Part shown: one piece after another, positions 12,535 through 23,217 of the stretch
How the letters are laid out: every line of letters begins with the position of its first letter
How positions within the stretch are numbered: position 1 is the first letter of the stretch
Assembly (NCBI GenBank): GCA_013396635.1
Contig: WBMW01001277.1
Location: forward strand, 62,001-126,000
Origin: Penelope pileata
Lineage: Eukaryota; Chordata; Aves; Galliformes; Cracidae
Direction of reading: 5' to 3'
DNA length: 64,000 bases
Notes under the pieces: generated by a model
Seen by the model: the letters and a program-made list of their open reading frames with translations, nothing else
Database searches by the model: none
What the model was told of the DNA's origin: nothing
Position numbers and translations under genes: made by a program

Positions 12535-13490
12535 AACGAGAGGTAATGATCTTAATCGTGCCAGAGTAGGTACAAGTTGTATATTAGGAAAAGTTTCTAA
12601 TAAAAATTTGAGCTCTGCGGAGAGGAGCCTGGGTGTCCTGGTTGACAACAGGTTGGCCATGAGCCAGCAGTGTGCCCTCGTGGCCAAGCAGGCCAACGGG
12701 ATCCTGGGGTGTATTAAAAAGAGCATTGCCAGCAGGTCGAGGGAGGTGATCCTCCCCCTCTACTCTGCCCTGGTCAGGCCTCAGCTAGAGTACTGTATCT
12801 AGTTCTGGGCTCCCCAGTATAAAAAAGACAGGGACCTCCTGGAAAGAGTCCATTGGAGGGCCACAAAGATGATAAAGGGCCTGGAGCATCTCCCTTATAA
12901 GGAGAGGCTCGGTAACCTGGGTCTGTTCAGCCTTGAGAAAAGAAGGATGAGAAGGGATCTTATTAATGTCTATAAATACCGTAAGTGCAGGAGGCAAATG
13001 GACATGGGGAATCTCTTTTCAGTGGTCTGTGGGGACAGGATGAGGGGAAATGGACTAAAACTGAACATAGGAAGTTCCGCACCAATATGCAGAAGAACGT
13101 CTTCATGGTGCGGGTGATTGAGCACTGAAACAGGCTGCCCAGGGAGGTTGTGGAGTCTCCTTCCCTGGAGATATTCAAGACCCGTCTGGATGCCTACCTG
13201 TGCGACCTGCACTAGGAAACCTGCTTTGGCAGGGGAGTTGGATTCGATGATCTCTCGAGGTCCCTTCCAACCCCTACAATTCTGTGATTCTGTGATTCTT
13301 CTCAGAAAGAGTGGTGAGGCATTGCAACAGGCTGCCAGGGAAGTGGTGGAGTCACTGTCCCTGGAGGTGTTCAAGAAACATGGAGATGTGGCACTGAGGG
13401 ACATGGTTTAGTGGGCATGGTGGTGATGGGTTGATGATTGGACCAGATGATCTTAGAGATCTTTCTCAACCTTGATGGTTCTATGATTTT
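12535..13490 (+). mobile_element. Older CR1 LINE 3' end, split by a second CR1
   Basis: The left piece, about 12535-12596, reads as the 3' end of CR1 ORF2/UTR (ending in a TATTAGGAAAAGTTTCT motif). The sequence resumes at about 13297 with TTCTCAGAAAGAGTGGTGAG. It then runs through the usual 3' block (GGCATGGTGGTGATGGGTTG) to a degenerate tail, GGTTCTATGATT, near 13487. Joining across 12597-13296 restores a continuous CR1 3' region, so this copy was present first. Confidence 0.85.
12597..13296 (+). mobile_element. Younger CR1 LINE inserted in an older CR1
   Basis: This is a 5'-truncated CR1 carrying the C-terminal part of ORF2 and the 3' UTR. It translates in pieces as SLGVLVDNRLAMSQQCALVA, SALVRPQLEY and LLERVHWRATKMIKGLEHLP, with a stop after LEYCI and frameshifts further on. 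The 3' end has the typical octamer-like tail ATTCTGTGATTCTGTGATTC at about 13280-13300. The open frame at 12443-12802 is a chimera of flank, old CR1 and young CR1, not a gene. Confidence 0.9.
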
Positions 13491-14634
13491 ATTGCTATGT
13501 TACATACCTTAGATCTACTTATATCAATTTCCTCTACCAATCAAAATGCTTTTCTTTTTTTCTTTTTTCTGTAGAGATCTCTGTGATCAAAATCAATAAA
13601 GATACCAAGTTTATAGCTTGCATTTTAAGATATTACACGTTGTGTAAAAATTTGTCATTTGTTTCATTGTAATGTTTTTTGGTTTTGTCTTGGTTATCAA
13701 TCATTCTGGCAGATAATAGTTTTTAGAAAGTCCATGGCAGTTTTGTGATTGCTTCTGGGAATCTTCTTTCAGATGTAGGCAACAGCACGGAAGAAAATAT
13801 CATGTTTAATTAGCTATTGACTGATTGCCACTGTGAGTTGATTACGCAGTCAAATCAAGCTTTCAGTATTGGACATGGTCTTGAAAGTAAAGCAACCAGA
13901 TAATGTAATCCTTATAAGAAAAAGTTAAAGGACGACTGCAGAAAAAGGTGATGAAACACGGCAGCAGGCAGGAAGTATTCAGTCTCCTGGCATGACCAAA
14001 AGTGGACATAGGACTGTTGTGGTCTATTTGCCAAGCCACGACAAGAGATTGCTCTTTACATGGTATGATAAACTGTCTGACTTAGAGTAATATGTTGCTC
14101 TAGAACATCACAGCAGCACATCCAGCTCTATGCTGCATAGTACTGTGGACTGCCATTTTCTCTTCTGCCTCTTCACCTCACAGGGCATATGTCAGGCTCT
14201 GGTTTCTTCTCTGAGAAGAAAATTTTGATTGATAAGTTCAAGGTAACTTTTTAGGTAGGTTACAAGTACTATGGGGTACATGCAGGAGTTTGCTTGCCTT
14301 CTGGGCTGTATGTAACCTGAGGGATAGAGATGATATCTTCTACTGTAAGCAAAAGAAATAACAATTATAATGTTGTAATTTTACTTAGAATTCGTTTTCT
14401 TGTCGTATGTCAGAAGATCCTTTGTTAAGAGTGAATGTAAGAATCACGTTGTAAACCTTTTACTGTTGCTTTTGAATTTCTGTAGCTGAGTAAGGGACAA
14501 AGATAAAGAAAGTGTTGGACTAGATATTCAGTAGAGAGGTAGAAGGTCTTGTACTCCAAAAATGCCCTTCTCAAAAGAAGTTTACTGAGATAGTACGCTA
14601 TAGAATGAATGTCAATTAGTTATAAATATTAAAT

Positions 14635-14795
14635 AGAATCATAGAATCATAGAATGGTTCAGGTTGGAAGGGACCTTAGAGATCTTCTTGTTCCAACCCC
14701 CCTGCCCATGGGCAAGGACACCTCCCACTAGACCAGGCTGCCCAAAGCCCCATTCAGCCTGGCTTTGAATAATTCCAGGGAGGGGGCATCCACAA
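14635..14795 (-). mobile_element. CR1 LINE 3' end fragment
   Basis: The left end has the reverse tail AGAATCATAGAATCATAGAA, then GGTTGGAAGGGACC and CCAGGCTGCCCAAAGCCCCA. This is only the last 160 or so bases of the element, with little divergence from typical avian CR1. Confidence 0.92.
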
Positions 14796-17319
14796 ATAGG
14801 AAAAGCATATTGTTATTCAGACAATTGTGATGTATGTCATCATATTACCATGTAAGAAAAATGAATCATTGGGTTGGGGGATATGTTTGTCTGCTTTTTA
14901 AAAAGCTAGATAGCCAGATGCAGTAGAAAATTATTTGGTGCCTTGCAAGTGTGGACTGCTCTGGTCTTCTGCATGAGTAGGAAAAATGATTTTTTAAATA
15001 AAAATGAATCTTGTGAATATTACAAATACATATTTAAGAAGTTAAAAAAAAAAAAAAAGTAAAGAAAATACCCCCAAAACATGTGTCAAGGTCAATCTGG
15101 GAATCTTGTAGGGAAACATGAAACACTGGCTACACTGAAAATAATAATCTTCTATGTATACTTTTAATAGCCTACTTTCATCTTCCTTTAGTAATATAGC
15201 CTTTATTCCAACTTTGTCAGAGACACTATTGTTCATAAATATTCATCACTTAAAAGAAATTACATAGATTTTGTTTTAAAGTCAATATTGAGTTAGCTAA
15301 TGAAAATGGCTCAGTTAATTAACTAAATGGTGTCCTAAACCGAACTTACATGAAACTCTTTCTTACACTGATTGTTTTTCATGAAGAAATGATGCATAAA
15401 AATCAAGTTCTCCCCTTCCATTTTAAATCATTCTTTTATACACACTCCAGGGAAGGTGATTTTAAGCAGATAAAACTTTCTGAACAGTGGCTGTAAGAAT
15501 TGCTGTTTTATGTAATCGTCTTACTGGTTTTATGAAGGCGTCATTTGTGATATATTGATAAGTCAGGATTAAAGCTTGTATTTAATGCTTTTTATGACTT
15601 TAGTTATTTCTTTATTATCCAGGTCCTGGCAGGGACAGCACAGAAACTTGCTATCAGTCCAGTTATGCTGTGGGCTGGCTGCAGTATTGTCATCTGTATT
15701 TTTTCCTCTTACTGGTATTTTAGCAAAAATGGAATAGTAAAGCGGAAGCTGTAGCTTGTTTTACATTTAATGTAAAAAGTAATTCATATGGAAAGCTACA
15801 AATTCTCCATTTTTCTGCATGTAAATAATGGTAATTTTTTAAAAACCTGACACTGCCAGTTATCCTACAACAGAAACTCACTTTAACAGAGTGCTATTGG
15901 AAGGAACTTTTCAAGCCAATAGTACAAGAAAAATATTGTTAACAATCTGCACAATCTTCTCTTTGGTCCTTTTGGGTGAATAGAAAGTGACCTTGATGCT
16001 GACTTGTGAGAAAGAAGTATTCAAAATCAGGCATTGATCACTTGAATGAGTAATTTCAGTGACTTTCCTCACTTTTATCAGGTGGTAGCTGCTGATAGTT
16101 ATGTCTTACTAATTATATAGTTAATCAAGTTCATTCACTTGCAACAATATTTCTGACTTCTATGAAACTATTCCCAATTGTTCTTTATTTTTTACTATCT
16201 CCACCTAATTGGTTTCAGTTTTTTTTTCATTTTGAGTATTGTTCCTGTTACAGGATTGAACTCCACAGCTATGATATTGCTACTGAAATCTGATTTCTGG
16301 ATTCTCAATGAGGAGTTAGAACAGAGACCATTAAATATGATTTTATATCAGGAGACATGCTTTATACAACTTCTTCTTTGTTTTATATTTATCATATGAA
16401 TTGGTATTCCTTTCCATCTGCTCAGCTCTTAATTCATCACATAGTGCATACACACTGTGTATATAGACTGAAAAATAGCTATCTGTCTGAAGCTAATGTA
16501 AGAAGTAGTGGAAAAGTGGTGCATATAAAATGTTTGAGATATATACGGCTAAGTTGAGCAACTGTATGGTTTTGCACCAAAGTGGTCAGATTGGGGTGAG
16601 TATGGTAAGAACCTAAAAGTGGATCATTTAGGCTTCTAGTGGAGGAAGATCATCCAAGATGTGAGGTTCAGATGGAACAGAAACAAGTAATGGAAATATT
16701 AGATTAAGTTCTATACTTTGAAATAATGCAACTATTTAAATTTGACAGAATATTCTCGTGTCCAGAGATCTCTTATAATTTTTATGCTGGTAATTTATCT
16801 ATATTCTTTTAATATTTTAATGAAAAGATTGAAAAATGAAATACATACACTAATTAAGTGAAAAATGGTCTGATTTTTTAAGGTAAGAATAATGCTAAGT
16901 ATTGTGAAGACCAGTGTCAGTTTGTAAAGTTAGGATCTTCTACTGTTTTCCAATTTAGAACATAAATCTTTTCTATTATTGTGTTACTAAGCTGCCAATT
17001 AATCTAACTTAATTAACATTTGAACTAAAGTACAAAATTTTAGATTCATCTCTTTGAGATTAATGTTTTGACACATCATTGACATTTTATAGTCCTTTGA
17101 TGTTGAAATCAGAATTTTGCCTTTGAAGGAATAATCCATGCTTTTGTTTTCATTTGCACTTTCGAATCTATTTTCTCCCTTGGTTGCAAACCAAGATATG
17201 TTTTCATTGTTGATCTGCTGCGAAAAAGGCAAAATTGAAAATATTAATTTATAAACAGAAAGTTAGAATTTTAGAGAGTTGATTTTTCTTCATTTTTTGT
17301 CCTTTGCACCCTGTCTTCA

Positions 17320-17385
17320 TCGTAAAACTCTTTACTAATAAAGTTTATAAGCTTATAAGAGCTTTTATAAACTCTTTACTTTCAT
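17320..17385. repeat. Overlapping palindromes and direct repeat
   Basis: A 14-base palindrome TTATAAGCTTATAA lies in the middle, and the 12-mer AAACTCTTTACT occurs on both sides of it. Arms of the form AGTTTATAAG and CTTTTATAAACT also pair. No interspersed repeat is recognisable around it; function unknown. Confidence 0.7.
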
Positions 17386-17881
17386 CAGGCCTACGTTCAG
17401 CTTAGGCAGATTTGGGGGAAAATGTCTCAAATGCTTGCCCAGTTTTTGCTCTTGCACAGGTGACACTTTATGACCACCGCTCTTATTGGTCTTGCCACTT
17501 CTGAAGAGATGTCAGTCCTTTCTCTGATAAAACTCAACAGTTTTACTTAAACAGAAGGGAAAGAAATAAGATACTATAGAGACTGAAACTTTGTAGACAC
17601 CAGGTGGATACGCTCAGACAAAAAAGTAATAGAAAAACGAAATGGCCAAAAAGTAAAAAATGTAGAAAAGAGTTTTGGAGTGGAGCACATTGCTCACTCC
17701 TCCCTGGAGGCATCCAGGAACTAAGAGCTAATAGAGATAGCCAGGAGGACAGTGGGATGGCTCTAGGTCCTACTGGCATCAGAATCCCATTTCATTAGTA
17801 GGACTTCTGGAGCTGTGAACAGTCATGTTGGCCAGGACCTAAAGAAATTCATCAAAGAAGTTCCGTAATAGATGGGAACCT

Positions 17882-17912
17882 CCTTTTAAATTAAAGATTC
17901 TAATTTAAAAGG
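17882..17912. repeat. Perfect inverted repeat, 12-bp arms, 7-nt loop
   Basis: CCTTTTAAATTA at 17882-17893 is perfectly complementary to TAATTTAAAAGG at 17901-17912 across the loop AAGATTC. The arms are AT-rich. No recognised transposon end matches it. Confidence 0.85.
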
Positions 17913-18188
17913 TAAATGGAAAGACTGTAACTTAAGAGGCAGAGAAAATTCTGGAGGCCCTCCACGTGTCCTGCTGTGCTACAGAAGGGGCATGAATCAG
18001 GAGACCCAATCACCATACCTATGTATGTTACTCCGTGGAGTGTTTCCCAAATTATGCTTCAGGAAATAAGCTGTCTCCCCAGAGACAGCCTGCAGCAGTA
18101 CCTTGGCTCAATGGGAGGATTTGTAATTCCCTTAAGCTCATCAGGCTCTAATTTTATTAGCCAGCATGACTGTTTGATGCCAGGTATT

Positions 18189-18225
18189 AAAAAAAAAAAA
18201 CAAAAAAAAACCAAAAAAAAAAACA
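18189..18225. repeat. A-rich tract
   Basis: A runs separated by single C or CC, on the + strand. The sequence just upstream (about 17950-18185) has somewhat higher GC than its surroundings but shows no family I recognise, so a retrocopy tail is possible but unproved. Confidence 0.7.
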
Positions 18226-18538
18226 GTAAATGAGCAAAGAAAATTTCTGAGATCCAGAATCTAAGAATCTGTATTTCACACAACAACATGAAACATTTTA
18301 CCTGGATCTTACAAGGTATTCACTTGTTAATATCCAGGCAAAAATATGTTTCATATGTGATTATCTGTCACCTTAACCATCTGATTTTGAGGAAAGCCTT
18401 GTCTTTATGTATCTACTGTAGCTCTTTTAATCTCTCGTAAAAGTAGATGACATTGTTTCTCTGCAAAATGAACCGATTAATATTGATGTTTCTTTTTAAA
18501 TTTCTTTATTTCTTTATATGTATTATAATACGTAAAAA

Positions 18539-18568
18539 TCAAAGAATTATAGCCATATAATTCTTTGA
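18539..18568. repeat. Perfect inverted repeat, 13-bp arms, 4-nt loop
   Basis: TCAAAGAATTATA at 18539-18551 pairs perfectly with TATAATTCTTTGA at 18556-18568 around the loop GCCA. It lies about 70 bases before a (TG)14 tract. It could be a small cruciform or hairpin, or the remains of a short palindromic element. Confidence 0.88.
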
Positions 18569-18637
18569 CTTATAAGAATAGAAGAAGAGTATAAGAATAT
18601 TGCAACATAAATATAGGTATGGATGGGATCTATTTTG

Positions 18638-18640
<3 letters not shown>

Positions 18641-18668
<28 letters not shown>
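18641..18668. repeat. (TG)14 microsatellite
   Basis: Fourteen uninterrupted TG units. This is a likely polymorphic dinucleotide marker in the UTRN intron. Confidence 0.97.
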
Positions 18669-18827
18669 ATTACTTTTGGAAACATTAGGTTGAAGTAAAG
18701 TACATCATCAAAATCTCATCTTTCCTCTGCTGTGTTTCTGGATTGAATATCTGATAGAATCATAGAATAATAGAATGGCTTGGGTTGCAAGGGACTTTCA
18801 AGGTCATCTAGTTCCAAATCCCCTGCT

Positions 18828-20250
18828 CTGGGCAGGCTTGCCACTAGATCAGACTGCCCATGGCCCCATCCAACCTGGCCTTAAACACCTCCAGGGATGG
18901 AGCGTCCATAGCTTCTCTGGACAACCTGTTTCAATGCCTCAGCACCGTCTGAGTGAAAAATTTTCTCCGAATACCTAATTTAAATCTCTCCTCTTTTAAT
19001 CTAAAGCCATTTCCTTTTGTCCTATCACTGTCAGACCATGTAAAATGTCAGCCTACTTCCTGTCTATAAGTTTATTTGAAGTACTGGAAAGCTGCAATGA
19101 GGTCTCCCCAGAGCCTTCTTTTCTCCAGGTTGAACAAGCCCAGCTCCCTCAGCCTTTCATCATAGGAGAGGTGCTCCAGCCCTCTGATCATCTTCGTGGC
19201 CCTCCTCTGGACCTGCTCCAACAGCTCCACATCTTTCTTCTGCTGGGGGCCCCAGGTCTGGATGCAGTGCTCCAGATGGGCCCTAGCAAGGGCAGAGGAG
19301 AGGGGGACTATCACATCCTTCTCCCTGCTGGTCACCCCTCTTTTGATGCAGCCTGGTATACCATTGGTCTTCCGGGCTGCAAGTGCACAATGATGGCTCA
19401 TGTCAAGCTTCTCATCCACCAGGACCCCCATGTCCTTCCCTACAGGGCTACTGTCAGTGAGTTCTTCTCCCAGTCTGTACACATATGTGGGATTGTGCCA
19501 ACTCATGTGCAATGTCTTGCACTTGGTCTTGTTGAACCNCTGGGCAGGCTTGCCACTAGATCAGACTGCCCATGGCCCCATCCAACCTGGCCTTAAACAC
19601 CTCCAGGGATGGAGCGTCCATAGCTTCTCTGGACAACCTGTTTCAATGCCTCAGCACCGTCTGAGTGAAAAATTTTCTCCGAATACCTAATTTAAATCTC
19701 TCCTCTTTTAATCTAAAGCCATTTCCTTTTGTCCTATCACTGTCAGACCATGTAAAATGTCAGCCTACTTCCTGTCTATAAGTTTATTTGAAGTACTGGA
19801 AAGCTGCAATGAGGTCTCCCCAGAGCCTTCTTTTCTCCAGGTTGAACAAGCCCAGCTCCCTCAGCCTTTCATCATAGGAGAGGTGCTCCAGCCCTCTGAT
19901 CATCTTCGTGGCCCTCCTCTGGACCTGCTCCAACAGCTCCACATCTTTCTTCTGCTGGGGGCCCCAGGTCTGGATGCAGTGCTCCAGATGGGCCCTAGCA
20001 AGGGCAGAGGAGAGGGGGACTATCACATCCTTCTCCCTGCTGGTCACCCCTCTTTTGATGCAGCCTGGTATACCATTGGTCTTCCGGGCTGCAAGTGCAC
20101 AATGATGGCTCATGTCAAGCTTCTCATCCACCAGGACCCCCATGTCCTTCCCTACAGGGCTACTGTCAGTGAGTTCTTCTCCCAGTCTGTACACATATGT
20201 GGGATTGTGCCAACTCATGTGCAATGTCTTGCACTTGGTCTTGTTGAACC
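18828..20250. repeat. Direct duplication of 711 bp around a single N
   Basis: The sequence at 18828-19538 is repeated at 19540-20250 with a constant offset of 712. It appears identical wherever I compared it, including a long shared reading frame in the two copies. The only thing between the copies is the single N at 19539. An assembly-made duplication is the simplest explanation. Confidence 0.93.
19539..19539. other. Single N at duplication junction
   Basis: Lies exactly between the two copies of the 711-base duplication in the CR1 and marks a contig join. Confidence 0.95.
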
Positions 20251-23052
20251 TCATTAGTTTCATGTGGGCCCACTTCTCAAGCTTATCCAGGTCCCTCTGA
20301 ATGACATCCCTTCCTTCTGTTATATCAACTGTACCACTCAGTTTAGTGTTGTCAGCAAACTTGCTGGTGGTACACTCAATCCCGCAGTCTATATCATTGA
20401 TAAAGATGTTCAAGAGCACCAATTCCAAGACAGACCGCTGGGGTACATCACTCGCAATCAGTGTCCACTTGGGCATAGAGCCGTTGACCACAATCCTCTG
20501 GCTGCAACTATCCAACCAATTTTTTATCCACTGAATAGTCCACTCTTCAAAAACTTATTTTTCCAATTTAGAGATAAGGATGTGTTGTGTGACTGTGTCA
20601 AAGGCCATGCACAAATCCAGGTAGACTACATCAGTTGCCCTTCTTTAGTCCACTGATGCTGTCACTCCATCATAGAAAGCCACCAGATTGGTTAGGCATA
20701 ATCTGCCCTTGTGATAAAGCCGTGCTGTCTGTATCAGATCACCTCCTCATCTTGCACATGCCTTAACATCTCTTCTAGAAGGATCTGTTCCATGATCTTC
20801 CCAGACACAGACGTGAGGCTCACTGACCTGTAGTTTCTTGGGTCCGCCTTTCTCCCTTTCTTAAAAATGGATGTGATGTTTCTCCTTTTCCAGTCATGAA
20901 GGACTTCGCCTGACAGCCGTGACTTTTCAAATGCGATAGTGTCTTGCAACCACATCAGCCAATTCCTTCAGGACCCTGGGATGCATGTCATTGGACCCCA
21001 TAGACTTGTATATATGCGGTCTCATCAGGTGGTCTCAAACGTTTTCTTTGTTTACAGTTGGAGGGATTTTGTTCCCACTGTTCCTGCATAGATGTTGAGG
21101 GACATGAGAGGCATGGGAAACCTGGCTGCCAGTGAAGACTGAGACAAAAAACTTGTTGAGTACCTCAGCCTTCTCCATGTCTGCTGTCAACATTCCTCCC
21201 TTCTCATTTACCAGAGTATAATACTGTATCTTAGTATGTAATCAGTTAATTTTTTTTTCTTTCTGTATTTTTCCAGAAAGTTCTATAATTTTTTGTCTGT
21301 CTCCTCATAGATCCAATATATTTGGTAAATGCTGATTAGAGACAGTAATTTACATTTCAGATTTTCAGGCATCAGCTTGGACTTTTATCTGCCAATGGAT
21401 ACCTATTTTTTTTTTGTAATTTTTGTTTTTATTTTTTGTGAAACTTGTTTACATTAATATTAAAGTGACTAAACACCAAAGATTAACATTCAAAAGTTGT
21501 AAGAAAGATGAAACTAATCTTCTGTGAAACTAGGCCAAGATCTGCATCGATACTGAGTGAACACATAAGGGAAATGGATGCATTTTTAATTGTTTTCTTT
21601 TATATCTTGGGCCATACTGAAAAACTGGAGTTTTTATTATATTTAACAAGATTAGGAGGGTAGAAGAAGTGATTTGACTCATGGGTCAGTTTTTATTAAA
21701 TAGGATATTACGGGGTGGCTATACTGAACAAAATAGATCATTTAACAAGTTGCAAATCAAGTTAATGAATTCATGTAGTCACTTAAGTATGGTATGGTAC
21801 TAAAATGTACCAACAGACTAGTGTTTTCAAACTGAATTTGTAAAGAAATATACATACCATGAGACAATTGTTTTCTTCCCACTCCTGCTGTTTTTTTGTA
21901 ACCCTCACTGCTCTCGTGTCTCTGATGGGTTTTGATTTCTTGTCTTCTATAACATACCATTATTAGGAGTTAATGCACACCAGTAATATTTTTGTAACTG
22001 GGCAGCACAATAGCAATGTTTCAATTAATACTGTTTAGCTTAGAGAGAATTTATATTTTACTGTGTGCATCAGAAACCTCACACATTTTGCTGCTTTTAA
22101 GAGGGCTTTGTTAGTAAAAAGCTGTGCTTTGAAGTGAACATCAGGAAACCTCATTTTCTTGATATGAAAAACTAACCATACGTGGCTGATTTAAATAGTT
22201 GCCACGTTTTCTTATCCTTGCTCAGGACCTTTATTTCCCGTCTTTAATTATTTTTGAGTCCAGATGGTTTATCCTCTAGTTTATGTTTGCAATGCTGCCC
22301 ATATTGTATAGTGACACCTCACCTCTCCAGCTATACAGAACAAGCTGGGAAGGACAGCATGGAGTGTTGGCTTATTTATTTCCAACCTGTTCCTGTATTT
22401 ACTCCAAATGCTTCAGTGCTGTTAGATTTGAGCTATATCATTCACTGATTACTAGTTTCTAATTATTGGCGAAGAATGTGCTTGGTTAAAATCTGATTAC
22501 TTTAAATGCAAGTCAGAGAATCAAGCTCAGGATTGATGATACTTCATTATTTTTCTTCGTTATACGCACCTGCATATCTACACACAATTGACATTTCTAA
22601 ACATCTTGTCAGAAAATAGATTCTTAAAAATTTCCAGATTGAAGAGGTCAAGAAAGGTTAGATGTCATTCGAGTGGTCACTTTCATGTTTTTACATTCAC
22701 TGTTGCTCTCTCTGATTAAAAATTGACCAATAAAGAAGGTTCATATAATGAGAAAACAAACTTCTTATGTACTACAAACACAGTAGTAGAATAACCAAAA
22801 TGAGAAGTCTGATGATTTACTTATTTAAAGGAAAGAGAATGTTGTTACTGGCTGGAAAGATACCAACCATAATAATTTGATTGCTGTTTCTAGTCTGTCC
22901 TACATTTCCTTCTACAACTGTATACAATTAACTTACTTTATTTTAACATTTTATATGTATGTGTAGTGTTAAATTGCTTCATGTTTTTTTTTCTGTTTGG
23001 TTGGTTGTTTTTTTCTCCTCACCACAACTCTGGCTTCTGATATTTTTTTCAG

Positions 23053-23217
23053 GTGTCCAAAGATCTTCAAGAGAAGGAAAAAGAAATAGAGGTTCTGCTA
23101 AAGGATTTCATCGAACTTGATCAGCAACTAAATCAGCTGACATTGTGGGTAACACCTGTGAAAAACCAGCTAGAGCTTTATAACCAAGTGGGTCAGCCAG
23201 GAGCTTTTGACATTAAG
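23053..23217 (+). CDS. UTRN: Utrophin internal exon (dystrophin exon 48 equivalent)
   Basis: This exon completes one spectrin repeat and opens the next. The acceptor is a T-run followed by CAG and the donor is GTAAAT. It is 165 bases, 55 codons in phase 0. Codons 1-10 (VSKDLQEKEK) end helix C of the preceding repeat. The segment KDFIELDQQLNQLTLWVTPV is helix A of the next, with its conserved tryptophan, and NQLELYNQVGQPGAFDIK is the loop into helix B. The match to vertebrate utrophin is nearly exact as I recall it. Dystrophin exon 48 is 186 bases, so this one is 21 bases shorter. The missing seven codons fall around the helix C to helix A junction, making this the only exon of the five that differs in length from dystrophin. 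Confidence 0.97.

Larger units (their letters stand above)
18756..21217 (-). mobile_element. Long CR1 LINE with ORF2 reverse transcriptase, internally duplicated
   Basis: This is the longest CR1 in the window, read on the minus strand. The 3' tail is at the left (GAATCATAGAATAATAGAAT) and the 5' truncation at the right near 21217. ORF2 segments in order from the right include a piece near GSNDMHPRVLKELADVV, then the reverse transcriptase block FKKGRKADPRNYRSVSLTSV (20734-20955), the catalytic box region and the thumb/C-terminus (minus-strand frame 19784-20515). The frame is broken, so it is a dead copy. The catalytic box reads FADN instead of FADD. About 711 bases are duplicated around the N at 19539; without that, the element would be about 1.75 kb. 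Confidence 0.93.
4766..23052 (+). other. UTRN: UTRN intron (18.3 kb)
   Basis: This intron runs from donor GTTAGA to acceptor TTTTTTTCAG. It holds CR1 fragments at about 9843-10140, 12535-13490 (one inside another), 14635-14795 and 18756-21217. It also holds a (TG)14 tract, an A-rich tract at 18189-18225 and two clean inverted repeats. I see no gene or identifiable repeat in 4766-9840, 10200-12500, 13500-14630, 14800-17300 and 21230-23050. Open frames there are short and match nothing I know. Confidence 0.9.

Noticed and set aside
19045..20656. Long + strand open frames (up to 183 codons)
   Set aside because: They are antisense shadows of CR1 ORF2, repeated because of the duplication.
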